Of a stretch of DNA of 64,000 bases, positions 54,801-62,804 are shown in pieces (within the stretch, counting starts at the first letter, position 1; the number at the start of each line of letters is the position of its first letter). Both the position numbers and the translations under genes were made by a program. The stretch comes from Candidatus Symbiobacter mobilis CR (GTDB lineage Bacteria; Pseudomonadota; Gammaproteobacteria; Burkholderiales; Burkholderiaceae_C), in NCBI RefSeq assembly GCF_000477435.1, contig NC_022576.1, forward strand, positions 1,240,001 to 1,304,000, given 5' to 3'. The notes beneath the pieces are model-generated. The model searched no databases. It saw only the letters and a program-made list of their open reading frames with translations, and was not told the origin of the DNA.

Positions 54801-57800
54801 AGCCCATTGCGCACTTGATCGGTGTTGAGCGCAGCAATTTGCTCCGTCTTAAGCGAGGCAATATGGTGCGTACGCAAGCCGGACTGCAACTGCGTCGTGC
54901 TCAACCCGGAGATTTGATCGACGGACAGCGCTACAACGTCCACCGTCTCCATCTTGGCAAGCTGATTCGTGCTGAGCGCTCCAACTTGGTCAACGGTCAG
55001 GCTACGCACCTGTGCAGTGGTCAACCACGGAATCTGGTTGGTCTGGAACCCATCATGCACTTGCGCCGTGGTCAGTGCAGCAATTTGTTCCGTAGTAAGC
55101 GCCGGAATGGCATGCGACTGGAGTACGGCAATTTGCGTCGTCGTCAAGCCTTGTTGCACCTGATCGGGTGTCAAGCTACGTAGCTGCGTGGTATTCAGGG
55201 CGCGCACGTGGGCCGTCGTGAAACCGCTTTGGAGCTGATCTGTACGGAGTGCAGCCACCTGCGCTGTCGTCAACGCAGCGGCATGTTCTTTATCCAGCCC
55301 TTCATTCCACTGCGTCGTCGTCAGCGCTGCCACTTGATCCGGAAGCAGAGCCGCCATGTCTACCGTTTCGAGCTTGGCAAGCTGCGTGGTACTGAGCACA
55401 GCGACTTGGGTGAGCGACAAGCTCTGCACCTGCGCTGTAGTCAACCAAGGAATCTGATTAGTCTGAATCCCATCGTGCAATTGCGTCGTGGTCAACACGG
55501 CGATGTGATCTGGCGTAAGCGCACCAAGAGCGTGCGACTGGAGCACAGCCAGTTGCGTCGTCGTCAGGCCTTTTTGCACCTGATCAGGTGTCAAACTACT
55601 GATCTGTAAGGTATTCAAAGCGCGCACATGCGCAGTCGTGAACCCCTTACTGATTTGGTCGGTTGTCAACGCAGCCACTTGCTCCGTCGTCAACGCGGCA
55701 GCGTGCTCCTGACGCAGGCCTTCATTCCATTGCGTCGTCGATAACGCGGCAACTTGCTCTGGATACAGGGCCGCCATATCCAAGGTTTCCAGCTTAGCAA
55801 GCTGGGCGGTAGTCAGGCCGTTCTCGATTTGATTGGCAGTCAGCGCACGAACCTGGCTGGTACTCAATGCAATGATGTGCTTGGTGCTAAAGCCTTCCTT
55901 CAACTGCGCCGTCGTCAGAATCGGAATCTGTTCGCCCGTCAGCGCCGCCACTTGCGCCGTCGACAACCCCACCGAAATCTGCGTGGTAGACAGCGCAGCG
56001 ATCTGGGTAATGGTCATCGCAGCGATATCTTGCGTCTCAATCGCCCCAATTTGCTTTGAGGAGAAGACGGCGAGCTGACCAAGACTGACGCCCTGGATTT
56101 GATCGGTCGTCAGCGCAGCGACTTGCGCAATAGTGAATCCTTCTTCAATTTGCGTCGTCGTCAGCGTACGGAGCTGCTCTACGCTGAGGTAGGGAATGTC
56201 TCGCGTTTCGATGGCTGCCAATTGGGTCGAAGTCAGTGCCTGCAATTGCGCAGAGTTCAGTACAGAAATCTGCACGCTGTTGAGCGCCTCAATCGCCGCG
56301 ACCTTGAACCCGTCATGAATCTGCGACGTGGTCAGCGCAGCCACCTGGTCCGCATTCATCGCGGCAATTTGGGCAGTGGTGACCCCAGCCGACAACTGCG
56401 TCGTGGTCAACACTGCCACCTGCGCAGGGCTGAGCGCAGCGAAGTCTCGGGTTTCGATCAGCGAGATGTTTTTGGTCGACAGCACGGGAATCTGAACTGA
56501 TGTCAGCGCCTGGATTTGCTCGGTGCTCAACGCAACGATCTGCAGCGAATTGATCCCCTGCTCGATTTGCGTTGTCGAGAACGCGGCAATTTGGGAACCC
56601 GTGAGCACCGCAATGTCTTGCGTCTCGATCACCGCCACTTGCGAAGTCGTCAACGCCCCAATCTGGTTGGCTATCAACGCAGGGGTTTGCACTGTCGTCA
56701 GCGCGATGATGTGATCCGTCGTCAGCCCTTCGTTGATTTGCGAGGTCGTCAAGGACGGCAACTGGTCGACCGTCAGCGCGGCGATCGATAGGCTCTTGAG
56801 GCCTTGTTGAAGCTGGGTCGTCGTCAGGGCCGCAAGCTGGGTTCCCGTCAAGGCGGCAATATCGGCCGTATCCATCACGGCCAGTTGCGATGTCGTCAAC
56901 GCTTGAATCTGCGTAGCAGAGAGAAGCCAGGGTACTTGCTCGGTGGTCAGTCCCTGGAACTGCGAAGGCGTTAACCCTTCTTTGATTTGCGTGGTCGTCA
57001 GGGCTGCGATTTGCGCCTGGGTCATCACCGCGATGTCGCGTGTCTCCATCGACGCCAACTGGGTGGTCGTCAAGCCTTCCACATGGTCTGCAGTCAGGTA
57101 CGGAATCTGCGCCGTCGTCAACGCTTGCAATTGCGTGGTCGTAAACCCATACGCGATTTGCGAGGTGGTCAGCGCGGCAAATTGTTCTTCCTTGAGGGTA
57201 GCGATATGGCTGGTGCTAAACCCTTCACTGATTTGCGTGGTCGTCAGCACAGCGATTTGGGCCTGGCTAAAGACTGCTAGATCCCGCGTTTCCAACGCCG
57301 CCATTTGCGCCGTCGTCATTGCCCCCACCTGGGCGGCGGACACTCCATCCTGGAATTGGGAGACTGTCAACGACGTAATCTGCCCTTCCGTCAGCCCCGC
57401 GCTGAACTGCGTAGTGGTGAGGGAGCCAATCTGTTCCGCAGACAAGACAGCCAAGTCACGCGTTTCCATCGTGCGCAAGGTGGTCGTCGTGATCGCTTGC
57501 AACTGGCTTGCACTCAACCCCTGCACTTGTAGCGTGCTGAGCGCCTGCAATTGGGTGGTAGTCAAGCCCCCGTTGATCTGCGTGGTGGTCAGCGCGGCGA
57601 CTTGATCCATGGTCAGCGCGGCAATCTGGTTTGCGCTGATAGCTTGGCTGAAATGCGTGGTAGTCAGCGCAGCCAGTTGATCGTTACTTAACCGACGCAA
57701 GTCCTGCGTCTCAATGGCCGCCACCTGCGCTGTCGTCATCACGCCAATTTTGGCAGCGCTTAAATATTCAATCTGCGCAGTGGTCAACGCAGTAATCTGC

Positions 57801-58222
57801 CCAGCGGTCAGGCTCTGCATCTGGGTCGTGGTGATCGCCGCGAATTGCTCGTCGCTCAACAGAGCAAAGTCCCGGGTCTCCATCGCGTTGATGTCGTTAG
57901 CGAGGTGCGGGATCTGGGCTGCCTCCAGCGCCATCACCTGGGCGGTGGTTAGTGCTTCGACTTTTGACGTGGTCAGCGCGCCGAGCTGAGAGGACGTCAG
58001 CGCACTAATGATGCTGGCGGGAATCCATGAAAACTGGTTGGTTGTTAGCCCGGCACTGGTGCTGTTGACATCTGACGCAAAGTGAAAATGGGTGCCATCT
58101 GTATTAAATCCAACCACCTGCTCAGCAGTCAGTGTCTGGAAGTCCGCCAGTTGCGCGGTAGTCACAAAATTACTATCAAGAGCCGCTATTTGTGTAGCAG
58201 TCAAACCGTCAAAAGCACCCAT
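48836..58222 (-). CDS. Giant octapeptide-repeat secreted protein with calcium-binding C-terminus
   Basis: This 3128-residue protein is secreted by type I secretion, by inference. Residues ~1-2845 are a run of about 340 units of 8 or 9 residues with consensus L-x-T-x-[Q/H]-[I/V/L]-x-x, for example LTTDQVPY or LTTTQLADG. Every 57-83 residues a variant unit such as METRDVAA or MQTVDLAA marks a new block; I count about 38. The C-terminal ~285 residues are not repetitive: LVLDLNGDGVSTLGL, ARDLNGDGVINDGSELFG, LDTSGDLSITAAD and WVDVNSDGQSQEAEL are EF-hand-like Ca2+ sites typical of large type I-secreted adhesins. There is no Sec signal peptide. GGAGAG precedes the ATG at 58222 by about 5 bases. Thr and Gln are extreme and Cys almost absent. 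An adhesin or surface layer is the best guess. Confidence 0.9.
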   Translation of the reverse strand: MGAFDGLTATQIAALDSNFVTTAQLADFQTLTAEQVVGFNTDGTHFHFASDVNSTSAGLTTNQFSWIPASIISALTSSQLGALTTSKVEALTTAQVMALEAAQIPHLANDINAMETRDFALLSDEQFAAITTTQMQSLTAGQITALTTAQIEYLSAAKIGVMTTAQVAAIETQDLRRLSNDQLAALTTTHFSQAISANQIAALTMDQVAALTTTQINGGLTTTQLQALSTLQVQGLSASQLQAITTTTLRTMETRDLAVLSAEQIGSLTTTQFSAGLTEGQITSLTVSQFQDGVSAAQVGAMTTAQMAALETRDLAVFSQAQIAVLTTTQISEGFSTSHIATLKEEQFAALTTSQIAYGFTTTQLQALTTAQIPYLTADHVEGLTTTQLASMETRDIAVMTQAQIAALTTTQIKEGLTPSQFQGLTTEQVPWLLSATQIQALTTSQLAVMDTADIAALTGTQLAALTTTQLQQGLKSLSIAALTVDQLPSLTTSQINEGLTTDHIIALTTVQTPALIANQIGALTTSQVAVIETQDIAVLTGSQIAAFSTTQIEQGINSLQIVALSTEQIQALTSVQIPVLSTKNISLIETRDFAALSPAQVAVLTTTQLSAGVTTAQIAAMNADQVAALTTSQIHDGFKVAAIEALNSVQISVLNSAQLQALTSTQLAAIETRDIPYLSVEQLRTLTTTQIEEGFTIAQVAALTTDQIQGVSLGQLAVFSSKQIGAIETQDIAAMTITQIAALSTTQISVGLSTAQVAALTGEQIPILTTAQLKEGFSTKHIIALSTSQVRALTANQIENGLTTAQLAKLETLDMAALYPEQVAALSTTQWNEGLRQEHAAALTTEQVAALTTDQISKGFTTAHVRALNTLQISSLTPDQVQKGLTTTQLAVLQSHALGALTPDHIAVLTTTQLHDGIQTNQIPWLTTAQVQSLSLTQVAVLSTTQLAKLETVDMAALLPDQVAALTTTQWNEGLDKEHAAALTTAQVAALRTDQLQSGFTTAHVRALNTTQLRSLTPDQVQQGLTTTQIAVLQSHAIPALTTEQIAALTTAQVHDGFQTNQIPWLTTAQVRSLTVDQVGALSTNQLAKMETVDVVALSVDQISGLSTTQLQSGLRTHHIASLKTEQIAALNTDQVRNGLNTAQIGALNSAQLRAFSVDQLAALGTSQVGAIQTHDFAVLTTDQVAAFTTSQIAQGILTSQVRALTTAQLRALDADQLAALTTTQLQGGLGTHHVVALTTDQIPNLTTTQIAQGLQTNHIVALGTEQIRNLTTDQIKLGLNTAHIRAMETRDVAALTVEQIPALTTSHIYDGMRTHQVAALGTAQVAALTTSQMHDGMNTAHIVALSTAQIRALNSDQIAEGLTTTNLNRMETQDVAALTTDQIAYLTTTQVAEGLKTHHVVALSTAQVQSLTTAQVQKGLNTAHIRAMETRDVAALTTDQVAVLTTSQLYYGLRTHQVAALETAQVAVLTTSQISQGLNTAHVIALDTAQVRALNSDQIANGLTTTQLGRMQTVDVAALTTDQIPYLTTTQVADGLETHHVVALSTAQIRSLTTDQVQKGLGTAHIRAMETRDVAALTTDQIPVLTTSHLYDGMRTHQIAALGTAQIAVLTTSQIHDGMSTAHIVALSTAQVRALDSNQIANGLTTTQLNRMETRDIAALTTDQVPYLTTTQLADGLETHHIVALNSVQVRSLTTDQVKALLTAQLQAMETRDFRTLLPEQITALTTTQVQTGLRTSHIAALGTEQIGALTTAQIKEGMTTAHIVALNTAQVQALNSDQIKLGLTTTQLNAMQTVDVAAMTSDQIPVLTTTQLADGLKTHHIVALNSVQVRSLTTKQVEALLPAQLLAMETRDFRTLLPEQITALTTTQVQTGLRTTHIAALTTDQIAALTTAQINEGMTTAHIVALSTAHVRALNSDQIKLGLTTTQLNAIQTVDLAALSAEQIPVLSTTQLASGLQTHHIVALNSLQVRSLTTDQVKALQTTQLLAMETRDFRTLLPEQIAVLTTTQVQSGLRTTHIASLTTEQIGALTTSQVGDGLTTAHIVALNTAQIRALNSDQIEHGLTTTQFNAMQTADLAALTIDQIAVLTTTQVAEGLKSQHIVALTTAQVKNLTTKQVAALTTVQLPYMETRDIVALTDEGVAALTTSQVNLGLRTNHVAALKTSQIAALTTSQINLGLTTAHVVALSSAQVRALTEPQLQALTSAQLNAMQTVDLAALTTDQISALTTTQVAQGLKSLHIAALTTAQVKNMTTSQIAALTTVQLPYLETRDVRALTGDQLAAMTTTQVKEGLRTHHIAALSTSQIPSLTTAQLMDSFHTAHIIALNSAQVRALSTDQVKLGLGTSQLNAMQTVDLAALKTEQIAVLTSTQLAVGLKSHHIAALNSAQVRSLGTDQITALTTTQLPYLETRDLVAMSTDQVAALTTTQVNLGLTTAHIVALSTAQVRSLTTDQLSKGLSTTLLGAMQTNDIAALGTEQVVALTTTQMYNGLGTHQVAAMTTAQVAALGTDQILSGLTSRHIIAMTTAQIRALTSDQVRLGLSTVQLGAMETRDVAALTTDNIARLTTAQINGGLKTHHIVALTTAQASALTVEQVQQGLSTLQLRAMDVADLRAIGTNQIASLTTAQVRYGLQTHHIAALTTEQVAGLPAATLRDGFSVAQIVALNTAQVRSLTADQLGASGLTTTQLAGMETRDIAALGTAQVVQLSNDHIAALTLAQVVSLTTGQVRSLTQGQVNVLTTKQIAGMELNDVKALSPEQIAGMPTASIPGFSVAHIAGMTTAQIAALTADQITNGLTDNQVKALTNAQFKKLSDAQLQAFTDAQVCVITTAQTTGLTDAQKTALGTSTTPLVLDLNGDGVSTLGLTQGVVFDVAATGQPVRTGWVAPTDGLLARDLNGDGVINDGSELFGSGTTLANGLKAENGYQALAQLDTSGDLSITAADSAYSQLRVWVDVNSDGQSQEAELRTLDELQITSLSVTATASDKVENGNESKLVSSYTTVDGKEHEMADVWFKTRPVGTVASSQTLLEANVKGMVAALQDYEAGESVSVKSASTLADPSAPTMGTVASGLLAVVDVMRNFDANGQPLHAQGIPAVPVQLKKPKLGEQEDGVLAQSTTPSLGQGK

Positions 58223-58430
58223 GGAAACTCTCCAGGTGAGGGGAAAAAAAAAGACAGCCAGCCCAAAAGGCGGCCAAGATTACGACGATCTTACTGCTAT
58301 CGGTTCGATTGGGGAGAGCTTGATGGCCAGAGGGAGAGTGATTTGTGACAATTTGTGAATTTGCCCTCCCACGCTCTGGTAGCTTTGCCTACCTTACCCT
58401 GTCTATCCCTGCCTGTCCGCTCCCCTCCCC

Positions 58431-59525
58431 ATGCTCCCTTTTTCCCACATCGCCCTGCGCTGCGCGGCTCTCCTCGCCTTCGCCTACGCTGCCACCACGC
58501 TCGCTGCTCCCAATGCAGCTCCAGCCGCGCCCTCTCGCGTGCCTGTTATCGCCCCCGCCATCGTGCTGAGGGTGCATCACTTCCTGCCCGCCACATCGGC
58601 CACACAGACGTTGATCCTGCAACCGTGGTGCGATGCCATCGAGAAAGACTCCGGCGGCCGGTTGCGCTGCCAGATCTACCCTTCGATGCAATTGGGGGGA
58701 ACGCCCGCGCAGTTGTTCGACCAAGTCCAAGACGGTATCGTCGACGTGGCATGGACGCTGCCTGGCTACACAGCGGGGCGTTTTCCGCTGGTTGAAGCCT
58801 TTGAATTGCCGTTCATGATGCGCGACCCGGTAGCGACAAGCAAGGCGCTGTGGGACTATGTGCAGCAGTACGCGCCCGCCGAATTTCAAGGGGTGCGTGC
58901 GCTGGCCTTGCATGTGCATGGCAGGGGATCGATCCACACGACCCAGGCGCCGATCCACACGATGGCCGACCTTCGCGGCAAAAAGGTTCGCGCCCCTACC
59001 CGGCAGACCAACCGTCTGCTGGCCGCGCTAGGGGCTACCCCCGTTGCCATGCCGGTGACTGCTGTCAGCGAGGCGTTATCCAAATCCGTCCTCGACGGGG
59101 CGCTGGCGCCCTATGACGTAGTTCCCTCAATCAAGCTACAAGACTTGGCGCGCTTCCATGCCGATACCGACCCCGCAGAACCCGCGCTCTACACCGCGAC
59201 CTTTATCCTGGCGATGAACCCCGCGACCTACGCACGCCTGCCCCCAGATTTGCAAAAGGTGATCGACGCGCACAGTGGCCAGGCGACTTCCGGGGCCTTT
59301 GGCAAAACCTTTTTCACCGCAGACGCTGCCGGGTACCGGCTGACCGCCCACAACGCCCACAACGTGATTGGCGCAGCGGAATTGCAGCGCTGGAAACAAG
59401 CCGCGCAGCCGGTGTGCGATGCCTGGGTGCGCGAAGTCGGCGCCAAAGGCTACGACGGGCGCCGCTTGTTGGAAGGGGCGCGCAGGTTGATTGCCGAGCA
59501 CAGCAAGGCAGCCCCCGCGCAGTAA
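58431..59525 (+). CDS. TRAP-type periplasmic substrate-binding protein (DctP family)
   Basis: A 364-residue exported protein has a signal peptide (MLPFSHIALRCAALLAFAYAA, cleavage near TLAAP). The mature part follows the DctP pattern: RVHHFLPATSATQTLILQPW, YPSMQLGGTPAQLFDQVQDG, LPGYTAGRFPLVEAFELPFM, and MADLRGKKVRAPTRQTNRLL with the conserved Arg that binds a carboxylate. It probably binds an organic or keto acid for a TRAP transporter. The membrane subunits DctQ and DctM are not in the window, so it is either an orphan or works with a distant permease. It is transcribed divergently from the giant gene. Confidence 0.9.
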   Translation: MLPFSHIALRCAALLAFAYAATTLAAPNAAPAAPSRVPVIAPAIVLRVHHFLPATSATQTLILQPWCDAIEKDSGGRLRCQIYPSMQLGGTPAQLFDQVQDGIVDVAWTLPGYTAGRFPLVEAFELPFMMRDPVATSKALWDYVQQYAPAEFQGVRALALHVHGRGSIHTTQAPIHTMADLRGKKVRAPTRQTNRLLAALGATPVAMPVTAVSEALSKSVLDGALAPYDVVPSIKLQDLARFHADTDPAEPALYTATFILAMNPATYARLPPDLQKVIDAHSGQATSGAFGKTFFTADAAGYRLTAHNAHNVIGAAELQRWKQAAQPVCDAWVREVGAKGYDGRRLLEGARRLIAEHSKAAPAQ

Positions 59526-59650
59526 TTGCAGCGCGGTTCGAGGGGTGGGTCTACACTGCGGATGGGCTGGGCTACCATCCAATGCACATCCCTATAGCAG
59601 GACATGACGACGATGAATCCCTCGTGAACACCCCACTATGAGCATCAACT

Positions 59651-60220
59651 ATGAGCATCAAATGTGACCGATGGATTCGCCGCATGGCGCAAGAACACGG
59701 GATGATCGAGCCTTTCGAGCCTGCGCAGGTTCGCACCGACGCATCGGGCGAGCACATCGTCAGTTATGGCACAAGCAGCTACGGTTACGACATCCGCTGC
59801 GCCACGGAGTTCAAAGTCTTCACCAACCTGCACAGCACTGTCGTAGACCCCAAGAATTTCGATGAAAACAGCTTCGTCGACTTCCACGGCAGCGAGTGCA
59901 TCATCCCGCCCAATAGCTTTGCGCTGGCGCGTACCGTCGAATACTTCCGCATCCCCCGCAACATCCTCACGATCTGCCTGGGCAAAAGTACCTACGCCCG
60001 CTGCGGGATCATCGTCAACGTCACCCCTTTCGAACCCGAATGGGAGGGCTACGTCACCCTGGAGTTCAGCAACACTACCCCCCTGCCCGCCAAAATTTAC
60101 TCGGGGGAAGGGTGCGCGCAAGTGCTGTTCTTTGAAAGCGACGAGGTGTGCGAAACCTCGTACCGGGACCGCAAAGGCAAATACCAGGGCCAGTGCGGCG
60201 TGACTCTGCCCAAGACTTGA
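59651..60220 (+). CDS. dcd: dCTP deaminase
   Basis: Dcd (189 residues) converts dCTP to dUTP for thymidylate synthesis. [13 protein letters not shown], the nucleotide-binding [29 protein letters not shown] (catalytic Glu) and [11 protein letters not shown] are all conserved, and the length is normal. The start at 59651 follows an imperfectly placed 13-bp duplication (CTATGAGCATCAA twice, 59636-59661); the first ATG of that pair at 59638 is out of frame. There is no strong Shine-Dalgarno. Confidence 0.97.
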   Translation: MSIKCDRWIRRMAQEHGMIEPFEPAQVRTDASGEHIVSYGTSSYGYDIRCATEFKVFTNLHSTVVDPKNFDENSFVDFHGSECIIPPNSFALARTVEYFRIPRNILTICLGKSTYARCGIIVNVTPFEPEWEGYVTLEFSNTTPLPAKIYSGEGCAQVLFFESDEVCETSYRDRKGKYQGQCGVTLPKT

Positions 60221-60246
60221 ATCTCCTCCACGATGGCAACGACTGC

Positions 60247-61725
60247 ATGAACGATCCTCTCCCTGCCCCTGTCACCCTCCCCTCCGATTCCGAATTGCCC
60301 CAGGATTTTTCTGGATTGGGGCTGGCAGAACCCCTCTCCCGCGCCATTGCAGAGATGGGCTACACCGCGATGACGCCGATCCAGGCGCAGGCCATTCCCC
60401 ATGTGCTGCGCGGACGGGATGTGATGGGCGCGGCGCAAACAGGCACAGGCAAGACTGCGGCGTTCGCCCTCCCCCTGCTCCAGCGGCTGTTGGCGCACCA
60501 AAATGCCTCAATGTCGCCAGCGCGACACCCTGTCCGCGCCCTGGTACTGCTCCCCACGCGGGAGCTGGCCGATCAGGTGGCGCAACAGGTGCGGCTATTC
60601 GGCCAATACACCCAGTTGCGCAGCACCGTCGTTTTTGGCGGTGTCGATATCAAACCCCAGGCTGTTGAGCTCAAGCGCGGAGTCGAAGTACTCGTGGCCA
60701 CGCCGGGGCGTCTGCTCGACCACATCGAAGCAAAACACTGCGCGCTCCATCAGGTGGAGTACGTCGTGCTCGACGAAGCCGACCGCATGCTCGACATCGG
60801 TTTTCTGCCCGACTTGCAGCGCATCCTGTCGTACCTGCCCGCGCAGCGGACGACCCTGCTCTTTTCGGCTACCTTTTCGCCGGAGATCAAGCGGCTCGCG
60901 GCCAGCTACCTGCAGAACCCCATCACGGTAGAGGTCTCGCGCTCCAACGCTGCTGCATCGACCGTCGAACAGCACTTCTACCGCGTGTCGGACGACGACA
61001 AGCGCCGCGCACTGCGGCAAGTGTTGCGCCAGCGCGGGTTGAAGCAGGCTTTCGTCTTCGTCAACAGCAAGCTGGGCTGCGCGCAACTGGCCCGCTCCCT
61101 CGTTCGGGAAGGGCTGCAAGCCACTGCTCTGCACGGGGACAAAAGCCAGGAAGACCGCTTGGAGGCATTGGACGCCTTCAAGGCCGGGCGCTTCGACCTG
61201 CTCGTCTGCACTGACGTGGCCGCACGCGGGCTGGACATCAAGGATGTGCCCGCAGTCTTCAATTTCGATGTCCCCTTCAATGCCGAAGACTACGTCCACC
61301 GCATTGGCCGCACAGGGCGTGCAGGGCTGGCAGGGCTGGCCGTTACCCTCGTGACCAAGGACTCGACTCGCCAGGTTGACGAGATTGCCCAGCTCATCAA
61401 AACGCGGATCGACATCGAACCTTTCGAGTTCGAGGAAGACCTACCCGACATCCGCAAGCAAGGCCACTTCAACGACGGCAAGCGCCTGTACCGCGAAGAC
61501 CCTGCCGATGCCCCGGCCCGTCCACGCAGCAGCCCGCATCGTGCGCCACGCCCGCCTGCCGACCCCATCTTCGCCGCGCCCTACGAACCCCCTGCCACAG
61601 ACGCCCCCGCACCTGCCTGGGAACGCGCCGCGCCATTGCGCACAGGGCGTGGGCTATCCGGCAACATCAAGCCCCGACGCAAGGTCGCCGCCTTGCTCCA
61701 CCCCACCTCGCTCGACAACGTGTAG
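60247..61725 (+). CDS. DEAD-box RNA helicase, RhlE type
   Basis: A 492-residue ATP-dependent RNA helicase is seen. The Q-motif region (GYTAMTPIQAQAIP), motif I GAAQTGTGKTAAFALP, Ia PTRELADQ, II VLDEADRML, III FSATFSPE, V DVAARGLDIKDV and VI HRIGRTGRAG are intact. The last ~90 residues are Pro/Arg-rich and probably disordered, as in RhlE-type proteins that act on ribosome assembly or RNA decay. The ATG at 60247 (MNDPLPA) lies 26 bp after dcd; the open frame extends into dcd but that part is a shadow. Confidence 0.94.
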   Translation: MNDPLPAPVTLPSDSELPQDFSGLGLAEPLSRAIAEMGYTAMTPIQAQAIPHVLRGRDVMGAAQTGTGKTAAFALPLLQRLLAHQNASMSPARHPVRALVLLPTRELADQVAQQVRLFGQYTQLRSTVVFGGVDIKPQAVELKRGVEVLVATPGRLLDHIEAKHCALHQVEYVVLDEADRMLDIGFLPDLQRILSYLPAQRTTLLFSATFSPEIKRLAASYLQNPITVEVSRSNAAASTVEQHFYRVSDDDKRRALRQVLRQRGLKQAFVFVNSKLGCAQLARSLVREGLQATALHGDKSQEDRLEALDAFKAGRFDLLVCTDVAARGLDIKDVPAVFNFDVPFNAEDYVHRIGRTGRAGLAGLAVTLVTKDSTRQVDEIAQLIKTRIDIEPFEFEEDLPDIRKQGHFNDGKRLYREDPADAPARPRSSPHRAPRPPADPIFAAPYEPPATDAPAPAWERAAPLRTGRGLSGNIKPRRKVAALLHPTSLDNV

Positions 61726-61807
61726 TCCTCCGTTGCTCCCACAGCAATACCCTGCAACCAAGGGTTCTGCGCAGCAGGCGCCATCAACCTTTTGCCGAAC
61801 CGGGCCG

Positions 61808-62683
61808 TTAGCGGGCTGCAGCCGCGCATTCCACCTGCACCCGTTCTCCTTCCCGCACCAGCGCCCCGCCTTCGATGCATAGCGCGGTCAAACTCCCACC
61901 CCATACACATCCTGTGTCGAGCGCGATGGTGTCGTCGCGCCCCAGCCACCCCAAAGTAGACCAGTGGCCAAAGGCAATGCGCGTGCCCTGCGTCTTGCGC
62001 CCAGGTGCATCGAACCACGGCAAACACCCTGGCGGGGCACGGTTTGCAGACTCCGCAGACGAAAAATCCATCCGCCCCTGCGGAGTACAAAAGCGCAGTC
62101 GCGTCAAGCCATTGACGATCGTTCGCAGACGATCCATGCCTTGCAACGCATCGTCCCAATGGTCAGGCTGATTGCCGTACAAGCCGTGCAAAAAGCCGTG
62201 CAACGCATCACCTTCGCCCCTATCCCCCATGCCTCCACCCGGCCCGCGCAACACGGCGTGGACTTCGTCGGCCAACTCCAGGGTTTGTTCCACCGTCCAT
62301 TGCGGCAACACCCCGGCATGAACCAGCAAGGCGGTTCCCGTTCCCCACGCCACCGTGCGCGCCAGGGGCTGTGCGCGCAGCCACGCCAGCAAAGCATCCC
62401 GATCCGGCGCAGCAAGTATGGAATCCAGCGTATCGCTGCGGGCAGGCTTGCGTGCCCCACATGCCACGACGAGCAGATGCAGATCGTGGTTGCCCAGTAC
62501 GCACTGCACGGCATGGCCATAGCCCATCAGCTTGCGCAACACCCCTGCGGAATCCGGCCCCCGGTTCACCAGATCGCCCAGCGGGTACAGCGTGTCCCGG
62601 CTTGGGTCGAAATCCAACCGCTCCAACAATGCCGTCAGCGCCGCATCGCAGCCCTGGATGTCGCCCACCAAATACCTTGCCAT
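61808..62683 (-). CDS. apaH: Symmetrical bis(5'-nucleosyl)-tetraphosphatase
   Basis: ApaH (291 residues) hydrolyses Ap4A to two ADP. The calcineurin-like metallophosphatase motifs are clear: YLVGDIQGCDAAL, YPLGDLVNRGPDS and CVLGNHDLHLL, with LLVHAGVLPQW and IAFGHWSTLGW later. The frame is open to 63172, but the family begins at MARYLVGD and an upstream start would overlap the divergent CorC-type gene, so I use the ATG at 62683. It converges on the helicase gene. Confidence 0.96.
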   Translation of the reverse strand: MARYLVGDIQGCDAALTALLERLDFDPSRDTLYPLGDLVNRGPDSAGVLRKLMGYGHAVQCVLGNHDLHLLVVACGARKPARSDTLDSILAAPDRDALLAWLRAQPLARTVAWGTGTALLVHAGVLPQWTVEQTLELADEVHAVLRGPGGGMGDRGEGDALHGFLHGLYGNQPDHWDDALQGMDRLRTIVNGLTRLRFCTPQGRMDFSSAESANRAPPGCLPWFDAPGRKTQGTRIAFGHWSTLGWLGRDDTIALDTGCVWGGSLTALCIEGGALVREGERVQVECAAAAR

Positions 62684-62699
62684 CGCTGCTGTCCCGTTT

Positions 62700-62735
62700 C
62701 CCTCACCCCCAACCCCTCTCCCGCTGGGCGAGGGG
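62700..62735. repeat. CCCTCACCCC-type intergenic palindrome
   Basis: CCCTCACCCCCAACCCCTCT followed by CCCGCTGGGCGAGGGGAG forms an imperfect hairpin (CCCCTC/GAGGGG stem). It matches a pattern of short intergenic repeat seen in many Proteobacteria. It lies in the divergent promoter gap between apaH and the CorC-type gene. Only one copy is seen in the window. Confidence 0.5.
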
Positions 62736-62804
62736 AGCTTCAAGAAGCCGCTTCGCGACTTTTCCGTAAACCCATAGCCCGTTTTCGAGCATCGTAGCCG
62801 TACC

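Noticed and set aside
49690..58200. Regular 24-27 bp periodicity resembling a CRISPR-like or satellite array
   Set aside because: The period matches 8-9 codons of a continuous reading frame, there are no constant repeats separated by unique spacers, and no cas genes are present.
49196..58348. Many open plus-strand frames opposite the giant repeat gene, up to ~280 codons long
   Set aside because: They are mirror images of the short coding repeat: any open frame opposite one unit stays open opposite the next. They are Arg/Leu/Gln- or Cys/Val-rich with no start signals, and the minus-strand frame is the single uninterrupted one with a Ca-binding C-terminus.
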